Part shown: positions 43,601 through 51,853 of the stretch, piece by piece
Numbering within the stretch: position 1 is the stretch's first letter
Layout: each line of letters opens with the position of its first letter
DNA from: Hyphomicrobiales bacterium
Lineage (GTDB): Bacteria; Pseudomonadota; Alphaproteobacteria; Rhizobiales; Xanthobacteraceae
DNA length: 64,000 nucleotides
Direction of reading: 5' to 3'
Assembly (NCBI GenBank): GCA_017305535.1
Contig: JAFKKN010000005.1
Span: 407,756-471,755 of the forward strand
Made by a program: the position numbers and the translations under genes
Notes under the pieces: generated by a model
Seen by the model: only the letters and a program-made list of their open reading frames with translations
Told to the model about the DNA's origin: nothing
Databases searched by the model: none

Positions 43601-46600
43601 TCATTTGATTGTCCCACGCGCTGCCTTCAATGCCGTGTCGATGCCATCCCACGCCGGCTTGTCGGGCGCGAAGCGGGTGCGGAGGTAGCGGATCAGTTCG
43701 GTGAGTTGCTGATCGTTGAGGCTGTGAGCGAAGCCGGGCATCGCGCCGAGATCACCGTTCACCGGTTGGGTGATGCCTTCGACGATGACGCGTGCGAGAT
43801 TGTCGGGCGAGGCGCCGTGCAGGTTGCTGTTCAGCGCCAGCGACGGTCGGCTGCCGAACCATTGCGGCCCGCCGGGTTCGTGGCACACCGCGCAGGCGCC
43901 GTCATAGATGCGCGCGCCTTGCTGCGATGCGTTGAGCGGCTTCGCGCTGGTGATGGTCTCGAGCCGCGCCGCCATCGCCTGCTGCGCCTCGTGCGTCGGC
44001 GCGTTCGGATTGAACGAGGCGAGGTAGGTGGCCATGGCGCGGATGTCGCTGTCCGGCAGCGCGCTCAGTTCCTTCACCACCGGCGCCATCGGCCCGGCGG
44101 CGACACCGTGAAACTGCGAGATGCCGCTGCGCAGATACGTGAACAGTTCCTGCTCGTTCCACGGGATCGGTGCGTGCGACAGCGCCGTCAGCGGCGGCGC
44201 GGTCCAGCCTTCGGCGATGCCGCCAGCGAGTTTCAACGATGCTTTCTCCGCCCCGAGCGCGTTGCGCGGCGTATGGCACGCGCGGCAATGGCCGAGCCCT
44301 TCCACCAGGTACGCGCCGCGATTCCAGACTTCCGATTTAGCCGGATCGGCCGCGAAGGCGGCCGGCGAATGAAACAACAGATTCCATCCCGCCAGCAGCG
44401 GCCGCAGATTGAGCGGGAAGGGAAGTTTTGTTTCCGGATTGGTTTGCCGCACCGGCGGCTGCGCCATCAGGTAGGCATAGAGCGCCTGTAAATCGGCTTC
44501 GCTAGTTTTCGCGAAGTGATTGTAAGGAAACGCCGGATAAAGATGCCGGCCGTCGCGATGGATGCCCTGTCGCATCGCGCGTTCGAATGCGGGAAAGGAC
44601 CACGCGCCGATGCCGGTTTCGACATCGGGCGTGATGTTGGTGGCGATGACGGTGCCGAACGGTGTCTCCAGCGCCCGCCCGCCGGCATTGACGATGCCGC
44701 CGTCGGCGGTGTGGCACACCGCGCAGTCGCCGAGCGCCGCGAGTTGCGCGCCGCGCGCGATCGTCGCGGCAGAATAGGTCGCGACATCCGGCGGCGTGAT
44801 CGGCGCGATCGCCGGCCGCCACGGCGAGGCGGCAACGATCAAGCCGACGACAGCCGTGCAGAATGTGGCAAGCCCCGCGAGCAGCCTGCGCTTCTTCAAA
44901 GGCGACGCAGGCTTTGCCTTCTCTTCCGCCGCCAGTAATCCCGCGCGAATTCGGTCGGGCGTGAACGGCAGTTCGCGAAAGCGCACGCCGGTCGCATCGA
45001 AAATGGCGTTGGCGATGGCGGCGGCGCTCGGCACCGATGCGGATTCGCCGACGCCCAGCGGCGGCTGGTCCTGCCGCTCGACGATCACCACGTCGATTTT
45101 CGGCACCTCGGGGAAGGTGATGATCGGATAGCCGCCCCATTCGCGGCTTGCCACGGCGGAAGGCTCGAACGTCACTTCCTCCATCAGCGCGCGGCTGGTG
45201 GACTGAATGACGTTGCCGTGAATCTGATGCCGCACGCCGTCGGGGTTGATGACGAGGCCGGAGTCCTGCCCCACCGTGACATGCGTCACCGCGACGTCGC
45301 CGGTTGCTTTATTGACTGCGACGTCAGCGACCCACGCCGACCATGCCGCCGCCTTCCCTGGGAACGTGCCATGGACATAGACGGCGTAGGCGAAGCCACG
45401 GCCGCGCACCACGTCGCCATCGGCCTCCTTCGGCGTCCATGTCGGGCGCGGTTCCCACTTCGCGCGCTCGGCGACATCGCGCACCAGTCTGGCCGCGCGC
45501 TCGTCCTTCAGATAGCGCAGGCGATACTCGACCGGATCGACGCCCGCCTCGGTGGCGAGTTCGTCGATGTAGGATTCATGCGCGAAGGAATTCGGCAGCG
45601 CCGAGACGCCGCGAAACCACGACGCCCGCACGATCGGCGCCATGTCATGCACCGTGACGCGCATCGCCGGATAGTCGTAAGGCGGAATCGCGGTGCGGTC
45701 GCCCATCTGCAAGGTCGCCGCGACCGGCGGCACCGCGCCGGTGAGCAGCAGGGCGAGTGTCGGCGCGGCGTTGGAAGGATAGCGCGTGGCGAAATCGTAA
45801 GCAGCCGGGTGTCCGCTCGCGTCCAGCCCGCCGTTCACCTCCATCAACTGCCCGGTGCCCTTCGGGTCCCACGCATGTTCCTGCTCGCGGGTGAGCTGCA
45901 CCCGCACCGAGCGGCCGACCGCGCGCGACAAGAGCGCCGCGTCGGCGCTGACATCGTCGGCGCCGTTGCGGCCGTAGCAGCCGGCGGCCTCCAGCCGAAT
46001 CACGTCGATCTGCGCTTCCGGCAGCGCCATTAGCTTCGCCAGATCGGCGCGCAGGTTGTGCGGGTTCTGCGATCCGGTCCACACCCGCAAGCCGCCGTCG
46101 GTGTAGTCCGCCACCGAACATGACGGGCCGATCGAGCCGTGGATATGATACGGCCACACGTAAGTGCGCGACATCGGTGTCGCGGCGTTCGCCAGCGCGG
46201 CATCGACATCGCCGGTGTCGCGCAAGGTCCGCGGTGTGCTCGGGTTGGCGCGCAACGCGGTGGCGATGTCTTTCAGGTCAGGCAGGGTCGGCGTCGGCTT
46301 CCATGTCAGCTTGAGCTGCGCGGCAGCGCGGATCGCGTTCTCCTCGCGATCGGTGACCACACCGACGAAATCGCCGATGTGCACCACGGCGATGAGCCCG
46401 GGAATATCCGCGACAGAACGTTCGTCCACCGCGATCAGGCTGGTGCCGACGAAATCGCCGGCATCGACGCCGGCATAGGGCGGGCGCACCACGCGGCCGT
46501 GCAACATGCCGGGCACGCGCACGTCGTGCACATAGATCATCTCGCCGGTGGTCATCGCCGGAATTTCAAGGCGGGGAATCGCGCGGCCGACCAGCTTGTA

Positions 46601-47125
46601 GGAATTGACATCTTTCAGCGCTACGTCGTCGCGCAGTTCGAGGCGCACGATGCCGCCCGCCACCAGTTCCGCGTAGCTGACGCTGTGGTTGCTCTGCGCG
46701 CGGATCAGTCCGTCCTCAATCGTTAAAGAATCGGCCGGTTGATCCAACTGTTCGGCGGCGCGCGCCAGCAGATAGTGCCGCGCCTGCGCTGCCGCGTTGC
46801 GCAGCGGCACCGCGGTGATCTGGATGGTTTCGCTGGCGATGGTCGGGCCTTGATTGGGCGTCTTCGTTGTATCGCCCAACACCATGGTGACGCGGTCCAG
46901 CGCCACGTCGAGTTCTTCCGCGACGATCTGCGTCAGCGCGGTGCGGATGCCGGTGCCGAGATCGACGTGGCCGTTGTAGGCGAACACTTGTCCGCTGGCA
47001 TCGATGGCGATGTAGATATCGAAACCGCTGCCGGTGGCATCGTCCGGCGTGCTGCGGATGATCGACAGCGATCCGGCATCGGGCGTGGTCGTCATATCGG
47101 GATCGGCGGCGTCAGTGCGTCGCAT
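43601..47125 (-). CDS. nicB: Nicotinate dehydrogenase large subunit: molybdopterin domain fused to a tri-haem cytochrome c
   Basis: A protein of about 1174 residues. The N-terminal two-thirds is a xanthine-dehydrogenase-family molybdopterin domain (VDLGTGIRTALTQIVAEEL, GVGESASVPSAAAIANAIFD). A hydrophobic helix (LATFCTAVVGLIVAAS) follows, then a C-terminal cytochrome part with three haem motifs: CAVCH (about 795), CRACH (about 930) and CAVCH (about 1080). This architecture and length are those of Pseudomonas putida NicB, which hydroxylates nicotinate to 6-hydroxynicotinate and passes electrons to the respiratory chain. Isoquinoline oxidoreductase-type enzymes are the alternative. The start overlaps nicA by 14 bases; ATGs at 47161 and 47095 are possible. 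Confidence 0.82.
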   Translation of the reverse strand: MRRTDAADPDMTTTPDAGSLSIIRSTPDDATGSGFDIYIAIDASGQVFAYNGHVDLGTGIRTALTQIVAEELDVALDRVTMVLGDTTKTPNQGPTIASETIQITAVPLRNAAAQARHYLLARAAEQLDQPADSLTIEDGLIRAQSNHSVSYAELVAGGIVRLELRDDVALKDVNSYKLVGRAIPRLEIPAMTTGEMIYVHDVRVPGMLHGRVVRPPYAGVDAGDFVGTSLIAVDERSVADIPGLIAVVHIGDFVGVVTDREENAIRAAAQLKLTWKPTPTLPDLKDIATALRANPSTPRTLRDTGDVDAALANAATPMSRTYVWPYHIHGSIGPSCSVADYTDGGLRVWTGSQNPHNLRADLAKLMALPEAQIDVIRLEAAGCYGRNGADDVSADAALLSRAVGRSVRVQLTREQEHAWDPKGTGQLMEVNGGLDASGHPAAYDFATRYPSNAAPTLALLLTGAVPPVAATLQMGDRTAIPPYDYPAMRVTVHDMAPIVRASWFRGVSALPNSFAHESYIDELATEAGVDPVEYRLRYLKDERAARLVRDVAERAKWEPRPTWTPKEADGDVVRGRGFAYAVYVHGTFPGKAAAWSAWVADVAVNKATGDVAVTHVTVGQDSGLVINPDGVRHQIHGNVIQSTSRALMEEVTFEPSAVASREWGGYPIITFPEVPKIDVVIVERQDQPPLGVGESASVPSAAAIANAIFDATGVRFRELPFTPDRIRAGLLAAEEKAKPASPLKKRRLLAGLATFCTAVVGLIVAASPWRPAIAPITPPDVATYSAATIARGAQLAALGDCAVCHTADGGIVNAGGRALETPFGTVIATNITPDVETGIGAWSFPAFERAMRQGIHRDGRHLYPAFPYNHFAKTSEADLQALYAYLMAQPPVRQTNPETKLPFPLNLRPLLAGWNLLFHSPAAFAADPAKSEVWNRGAYLVEGLGHCRACHTPRNALGAEKASLKLAGGIAEGWTAPPLTALSHAPIPWNEQELFTYLRSGISQFHGVAAGPMAPVVKELSALPDSDIRAMATYLASFNPNAPTHEAQQAMAARLETITSAKPLNASQQGARIYDGACAVCHEPGGPQWFGSRPSLALNSNLHGASPDNLARVIVEGITQPVNGDLGAMPGFAHSLNDQQLTELIRYLRTRFAPDKPAWDGIDTALKAARGTIK

Positions 47126-47624
47126 CGGCCGCGCCTCCCGCCGTGTGATCGCGTGCGACATGATGGCCGGCGGCCGTCATCACCGCGGCGAGAATTTCCA
47201 CATGCGTGCCGCAGCGGCACAGATTGTAACGCAGCGCCTGCTTGATCTCCTGTTCGGAGGGATGCGGATTGCGCAGCAGCAGCGCCTTCGCGGTCATGAT
47301 CATGCCGTTGAGGCAATAGCCGCACTGTGCAGCTTGGTGTTGCACGAACGCTGCCTGCAAGGGGTCCGGCCGCTCGCGCGAGCCGAGCCCTTCCAGCGTG
47401 GTGACGCTGCGCCCCGCGCAAGCCGACAGCGGCAGCACGCAGGAGCGCGCGGCGACGCCGTCGACGATCACCGTGCACGCGCCGCATTCGCCGAGGCCGC
47501 AGCCGAACTTCGGGCCGTTGAGTTCGAGATCGTTGCGCAGGATATAGAGCAGTGGCGTATCCGGCGCCGCCGCGATGCTGTGGTTTGTGCCGTTGACGGT
47601 CAGGCGGATCGGGTCTGAAGTCAT
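47112..47624 (-). CDS. nicA: Nicotinate dehydrogenase small [2Fe-2S] subunit
   Basis: A 170-residue two-cluster iron-sulfur subunit. It has the plant-type cluster (CGLGECGACTVIVDG plus an upstream Cys region) and the second cluster (CGYCLNGMI ... CRCGTH). It pairs with the large subunit encoded downstream with overlapping ends; no FAD subunit is present, as in NicAB. Start chosen at MTSDPIRLTVNG; the frame further upstream is the tail of an intergenic repeat. Confidence 0.87.
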   Translation of the reverse strand: MTSDPIRLTVNGTNHSIAAAPDTPLLYILRNDLELNGPKFGCGLGECGACTVIVDGVAARSCVLPLSACAGRSVTTLEGLGSRERPDPLQAAFVQHQAAQCGYCLNGMIMTAKALLLRNPHPSEQEIKQALRYNLCRCGTHVEILAAVMTAAGHHVARDHTAGGAADATH

Positions 47625-47635
47625 GCGCTCAGCGT

Positions 47636-47751
47636 CGTCCTCGCGAAGGCGGGGACCCATAACCCCTGGCCCGGGTGATTACAGAATAACTTCGCCATGG
47701 ATGATTGAACCGAACCGCTGCGGCGTATGGGTCCCTGCCTGCGCAGGGACG
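47636..47751. repeat. Intergenic inverted repeat, GCGGGGACCCATA type
   Basis: CGTCCTCGCGAAGGCGGGGA with CCCATA on the left and TATGGGTCCCTGCCTGCGCA on the right form inverted arms about 60 bases apart, just upstream of nicA. A fourth repeat class in this window. Confidence 0.65.
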
Positions 47752-47877
47752 ATGCTTTTCGGGTTGCAAATCTGCGCATCATGCGAAGTCCCGGTCATGC
47801 TCTCAGGGCGAGGGTTGCCGATTCAATCTGAACCCATCACCGCTGGTGGCCGAAGGCAAATCTGGAATCGAGAATAC

Positions 47878-47893
47878 CGTTTGTGTACAAACG
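47878..47893. promoter_or_regulatory. Palindromic operator 1 in the nicA-reductase intergenic region
   Basis: CGTTTGTGTACAAACG: seven-base perfect arms around GT. The core TTTGTGTACAAA matches TTNGTRTACNAA, shared with sites at 48060 and 59532. It lies 254 bases before the nicA start and 304 before the reductase start. Confidence 0.6.
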
Positions 47894-48059
47894 TGCAAGG
47901 ATCGGCAGCGCTCGCCCGCTGCGGCGGATCGCGCCTCAGCAAATATCGACGTGCATGAGTGATTGCTGCGTCGCCCATTTTCGTTGCAGTGCGAAGGCGA
48001 CAAGACGCACGAGATTTTGCGCATTCGCCCGCTTGACAGTTTCCAAGGCCGCGCCCAAG

Positions 48060-48079
48060 ATCATTCGTGTACGAATGAT
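48060..48079. promoter_or_regulatory. Palindromic operator 2 upstream of the 6-hydroxynicotinate reductase operon
   Basis: ATCATTCGTGTACGAATGAT: nine-base perfect arms around GT. The core TTCGTGTACGAA matches the same consensus. It is 118 bases upstream of the reductase start. Confidence 0.65.
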
Positions 48080-48196
48080 GCAGCCGGCGAGGCCGGACGA
48101 GGCAGGGATGGAAATGCGCGGGAGATGTCGCCGTCGTGACGGCGACGTCCGAAACCTTCCTGTGACTTGGTCTGTTCTTGCGCGCGGATTGTGCGG

Positions 48197-49666
48197 ATGA
48201 TGAATGAAGGCTCGCCGATAGCAGCAGTCGCCACCGACGGCGACAAGATCCGCTGCGATGCCTGTCCGGTGATGTGCTACATCAAGCCCGGCGCGTCTGG
48301 CGCGTGCGATCGCTATGCCAACGATGCCGGCACTTTGGTGCGCGTCGATCCGCATGTCGTGCTTCAACGCACGGTGTCGCAAGGCGGCGCGGTAGTGCCG
48401 TTCCAGAAATCCGGCGAGTGGGATGGCAAGCTGGTCTCCGGCCGCGACGTGATGGTCACCGCCATCGGTGCGGGCACGACGTATCCCGATTACAAGCCCG
48501 CGCCGTTCATCGTGTCGTCGGAGATCGACGGCGTCGATATGGTCACGGTGGTGACCGAGGGCATCTTCAGTTACTGCGGCGTCAAGGTGAAGATCGATAC
48601 CGATCGTTTTCTCGGACCGGAAACCGCGACGGTGCGCGCCGAAGGCGAGGCCATCGGTCATGTGACAACCGGTGAATACGGTTCGCAGATGCTCTCGCTC
48701 GGCGGCGTGCATCACTTGACCGGTGGTTCGAAGAAGGAAGGCCGCGTCACCTGCGACGCGTTGATGGACCTGTGCAACGGCAAGGCCGTCGAACTCACCA
48801 TCGACGGCGGCGCGAGCGTGGTGGTGCAGGCAGGCCAGCCGCCCATCGTCAACGGCGTGCCGGAAGTGCGGATGCGCGTCGGCTGCGGCTCCGCCACCAT
48901 CGGCATGTTCGCGAAGCAATGGCAGGGCAAGGTCGATGAGGTCGTCGTCGTCGACGATCACATCACCGGCGTGTTGTCGGAACATCAGGCCGGCAAGCTG
49001 CTCGACATTCCCGAGACCGGCATCAAGATGAAAGGCCGGCGCTCGACGCCGGGCCGTTACTTCCAGGTCGCCGAACCCGGCACCGGCTGGGGCGGCACGC
49101 AGATTTCCGATCCGCTCACCGTGCTCGGGCCGTTCAATCCGAAAGTCGCCAAGCCCGGCACGCGGATGCTGATGGTCTCCACCACCGGCGAGCACTCGGC
49201 CTACTTCGAACTCGACGAGGCTCTTCAGCCGATCGAGATGCCGCTGCCGGACGCGCTCCAGCAATCGGTCGAACGGATTCAGGAGAACTGCGAGCCGGCG
49301 CTGTGCACCGTGCTATTCATGGGCGGCGCCGGCGGATCGCTGCGTGCCGGCGTCACCGACAATCCGGTGCGGCTGACGCGCTCGGTGAAGGACTCGCTGA
49401 CGTCGGTGACCAGCGGCGGCGCGCCGGTCTATGTCTGGCCCGGCGGCGGCATCACCTTCATGGTCGACGTGACCCAGATGCCCGCCGGCGCGTTCGGTTA
49501 TGTGCCGACACCCGCTCTCGTCGCGCCGATCGAGTTCACGTTGCGGCTCGACGACTACGCCGCGCTCGGCGGTCACATGGATTATGTGCGGCCCTTGTCG
49601 TCGTTGACCAGCGACACAGAAGTCCGCAACGCGCCTGTCGTGCTGAAGAAGGACAAGCCGCAATGA
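48197..49666 (+). CDS. 6-hydroxynicotinate reductase-like iron-sulfur flavoprotein
   Basis: A 489-residue protein resembling the 6-hydroxynicotinate reductase of Eubacterium barkeri, which uses reduced ferredoxin to make 1,4,5,6-tetrahydro-6-oxonicotinate. Residues 20-37 hold a four-cysteine cluster site (CDACPVMC, then Cys37). Further paired cysteines occur at FSYCGVKV and VTCDALMDLC. Residues 254-261, DHITGVLS, resemble the sequence to which ApbE-type enzymes attach FMN through Thr (Thr257 here). First gene of an operon with UPF0280 and two DUF1185 genes, overlapping the next gene by four bases. The start is ATGATG at 48197/48200 without a strong ribosome-binding site. Function rests on family resemblance and context. 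Confidence 0.75.
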   Translation: MMNEGSPIAAVATDGDKIRCDACPVMCYIKPGASGACDRYANDAGTLVRVDPHVVLQRTVSQGGAVVPFQKSGEWDGKLVSGRDVMVTAIGAGTTYPDYKPAPFIVSSEIDGVDMVTVVTEGIFSYCGVKVKIDTDRFLGPETATVRAEGEAIGHVTTGEYGSQMLSLGGVHHLTGGSKKEGRVTCDALMDLCNGKAVELTIDGGASVVVQAGQPPIVNGVPEVRMRVGCGSATIGMFAKQWQGKVDEVVVVDDHITGVLSEHQAGKLLDIPETGIKMKGRRSTPGRYFQVAEPGTGWGGTQISDPLTVLGPFNPKVAKPGTRMLMVSTTGEHSAYFELDEALQPIEMPLPDALQQSVERIQENCEPALCTVLFMGGAGGSLRAGVTDNPVRLTRSVKDSLTSVTSGGAPVYVWPGGGITFMVDVTQMPAGAFGYVPTPALVAPIEFTLRLDDYAALGGHMDYVRPLSSLTSDTEVRNAPVVLKKDKPQ

Positions 49667-50580
49667 TGCGCCGGCCGCAGATCGTGCTGTTGCCGGATGG
49701 TCGCCGTCTGCACTTGCAGGATGGTCCCATCGATCTGGTGATCGAAGCGTGCGGTGACCGTGCCGAGGTCGAGATTGCTTACGCGGCGGCGGCGGAATCT
49801 TTCACCGGATTGCTGGACAAGCTTTGTGACGAGCTGCCCGAATTGCGCCGCCGTGCTGCCGCAAGAATCCCGAGCCTGAAAGGCGTGGTCGCGCGGCGTA
49901 TGCACGCCGCCGTCGCGCCCTATGCCGACACCCACTTCATTACGCCGATGGCCGCGGTCGCTGGCGCTGTCGCGGAGGACGTGTTGGACGCAATGACCCG
50001 CGCCGCAACGCTCACACGAGCTTATGTCAACAACGGCGGTGACATCGCGTTGCATCTTTCGCCAGGGCAACAGTTCACGGTTGGGCTTGTCGCGCATGTC
50101 GATCCGCCGACGCTTGCGGGCAGGACTGTTGTCGACGCCGACAGTGAAGTGCGCGGCATCGCCACCAGCGGCCGTCATGGCCGCAGCTTTTCGCTCGGTA
50201 TTGCCGATGCGGTGACCGTTCTTGCGCGTACCGCATCGCAGGCCGATGCCGCCGCGACGATGATCGCCAATGCCGTCGATCTGCCGAACCATCCCGGCAT
50301 CACTCGCGCACCGGCATGCGAGATTCAACCCGACAACGATCTCGGCGAACGTCTCGTCACTCGCGATGTCGCGCCGTTGACACATGACGAAGTGATGATG
50401 GCGCTGGAACGCGGGACCGCCTACGCGCGCGAGCTTCTGTCCCGCGGCCTGATCGAGGGCGCGACGCTATGCCTGCAAGGCGAAATGCAGGTCGTTGCGC
50501 CGATTCATTCGCCCGCATTTGACATATCGCATTCACGCGCGGCTATCGTGCCGCCAACCGGAAGTCTGCTCGATGCCTGA
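49663..50580 (+). CDS. UPF0280 protein, ApbE-related
   Basis: A 305-residue protein of the UPF0280 family, distantly related to ApbE FAD:protein FMN transferases. The diagnostic segment is TRAYVNNGGDIALHLSPGQ (about residues 117-135), followed by GIATSGRHGRSFSLGIADAVTV, comparable to the flavin-binding and metal regions of ApbE. It overlaps the reductase gene by four bases. Because the E. barkeri reductase is reported to carry covalent flavin, this protein may flavinylate the reductase; that is an inference. Confidence 0.78.
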   Translation: MMRRPQIVLLPDGRRLHLQDGPIDLVIEACGDRAEVEIAYAAAAESFTGLLDKLCDELPELRRRAAARIPSLKGVVARRMHAAVAPYADTHFITPMAAVAGAVAEDVLDAMTRAATLTRAYVNNGGDIALHLSPGQQFTVGLVAHVDPPTLAGRTVVDADSEVRGIATSGRHGRSFSLGIADAVTVLARTASQADAAATMIANAVDLPNHPGITRAPACEIQPDNDLGERLVTRDVAPLTHDEVMMALERGTAYARELLSRGLIEGATLCLQGEMQVVAPIHSPAFDISHSRAAIVPPTGSLLDA

Positions 50581-51157
50581 AGTCGTCCTTCGCAAGCGTG
50601 TTATTATCGTCGAGGAAATTTTGCACGAGGGCGGCCCGCCGCCGGCGCAGCCGTTGTTGCGTGGCGCGGCGCTCGCGGTGATTCGCAATCCGTTCGCCGG
50701 GCGTTATGTCGAGAGCATCGCCGGTTTCATGGACGATCTCAATCCGCTCGGCGTCGCGATGGCGCGTAGCCTGCTCGAGGCGCTCGGCGGCGATCCGTCG
50801 CGCATTCAAGGCTACGGCAAGGGCGCCATCGTCGGTTCGGCTGGCGAGTTGGAGCACGGCGCGTTGTGGCATGTGCCGGGCGGTTATGCGATGCGCGAAA
50901 TTCTCGGCGAGGCCAAGGCCATCGTGCCGTCCGCGAAGAAGGTCGGTGGGCCGGGCACGCGGCTCGACGTGCCGGTGACGCACATCAATGCATCTTATGT
51001 GCGCTCGCATTTCGATGCCATGGAAGTTGGTATCAATGATGCGCCGCGGGCCGATGAATTGCTGCTGGCGCTGGTGATGACGACGGGCTCGCGGATTCAC
51101 GCGCGCGTCGGCGGCCTGAAGGCGAGCGACATCAAGGGACAGGATGGGCTGCGATGA
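50573..51157 (+). CDS. DUF1185 (AA_synth) family protein, copy 1
   Basis: A 194-residue soluble protein of the family labelled 'amino acid synthesis' in databases, without a known reaction. It has the typical VVEE/VEEILHEGGPPPAQPL start, the ALAVIRNPFAGRYV block and VRSHFDAMEVGINDAPRADELLLALVM. It overlaps the UPF0280 gene by eight bases and copy 2 by four, so all are translated together. Its place suggests a role in the hydroxynicotinate route. Confidence 0.8.
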   Translation: MPEVVLRKRVIIVEEILHEGGPPPAQPLLRGAALAVIRNPFAGRYVESIAGFMDDLNPLGVAMARSLLEALGGDPSRIQGYGKGAIVGSAGELEHGALWHVPGGYAMREILGEAKAIVPSAKKVGGPGTRLDVPVTHINASYVRSHFDAMEVGINDAPRADELLLALVMTTGSRIHARVGGLKASDIKGQDGLR

Positions 51158-51738
51158 GTGTTCGGATTCGCAAGATTGTCACCGTCGTCGAGGAAACCTT
51201 CCAGGAGGGAGGCCATGCGGTGAACCCACCGACACGCCGCGCGGCGGCGATCGCCGTGATCGAGAATCCGTTCTCCGGAAAGTATGTCGACGATCTGGCG
51301 CCGTTGATGGATGTGGGCGAAGAACTCGGAGACCTTCTCGCGAAGCGCGCCGTCGCCGCGCTCGGAATCGAAGGTAGCAAGGTGCAGAGCTACGGCAAGG
51401 CGGCCGCGGTTGGCGAGAACGGCGAACTTGAACACGCCGCCGCGATCCTGCATCCGAAGCTCGGCGCGCCGTTCCGCAAGGTGCTGATGAAAGGTGCCGC
51501 TTTGATTCCGTCGTCGAAGAAGCGCGGCGGGCTCGGCACTGTGCTCGATATTCCGCTGGGACATAAGGACGCGGCGTTCGTCCGCAGCCACTTCGACGGC
51601 ATGGAGGTGCAGATCAACGATGCGCCGCGCGCCAACGAGATCATGGTCGCGGTTGCCGTCACCGACAGCGGCCGGCCGCTGCCACGCGTCGGCGGTCTCA
51701 AGCACGGCGAGATCAAGGGCGAAGACGGTCTGCGTTAA
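51154..51738 (+). CDS. DUF1185 (AA_synth) family protein, copy 2
   Basis: A 194-residue paralogue of the preceding protein, with the same blocks (IVTVVEETFQEGGHAVNPPT, AAIAVIENPFSGKYVDDL, VRSHFDGMEVQINDAPRANEIMVAV, GGLKHGEIKGEDGLR). The copies are diverged along their length, so they are probably two subunits or two enzymes and not a recent duplication. Last gene of the reductase operon; the transporter gene begins 115 bases later. Confidence 0.8.
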   Translation: MSVRIRKIVTVVEETFQEGGHAVNPPTRRAAAIAVIENPFSGKYVDDLAPLMDVGEELGDLLAKRAVAALGIEGSKVQSYGKAAAVGENGELEHAAAILHPKLGAPFRKVLMKGAALIPSSKKRGGLGTVLDIPLGHKDAAFVRSHFDGMEVQINDAPRANEIMVAVAVTDSGRPLPRVGGLKHGEIKGEDGLR

Positions 51739-51853
51739 TTTGCAGCGCCGTGCCTGAAAAATAAGACTGCTTCGAACCATCCCATCGGTTACAAGCGGAT
51801 GGACGAAGATGCACCGTAGGGACGACACGTCCCTTCCAACAGTGGAGGATGGA

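Noticed and set aside
47936..49264. A 442-codon minus-strand open frame
   Set aside because: It is antisense to the 6-hydroxynicotinate reductase-like gene and has shadow composition (His, Arg and Ala excess).
48197..49666. Ring-opening amidohydrolase (cyanuric acid hydrolase/barbiturase) as identity of this gene
   Set aside because: The N-terminal four-cysteine cluster site and the context with NicAB and an enamidase-like gene fit a 6-hydroxynicotinate reductase-like protein much better.
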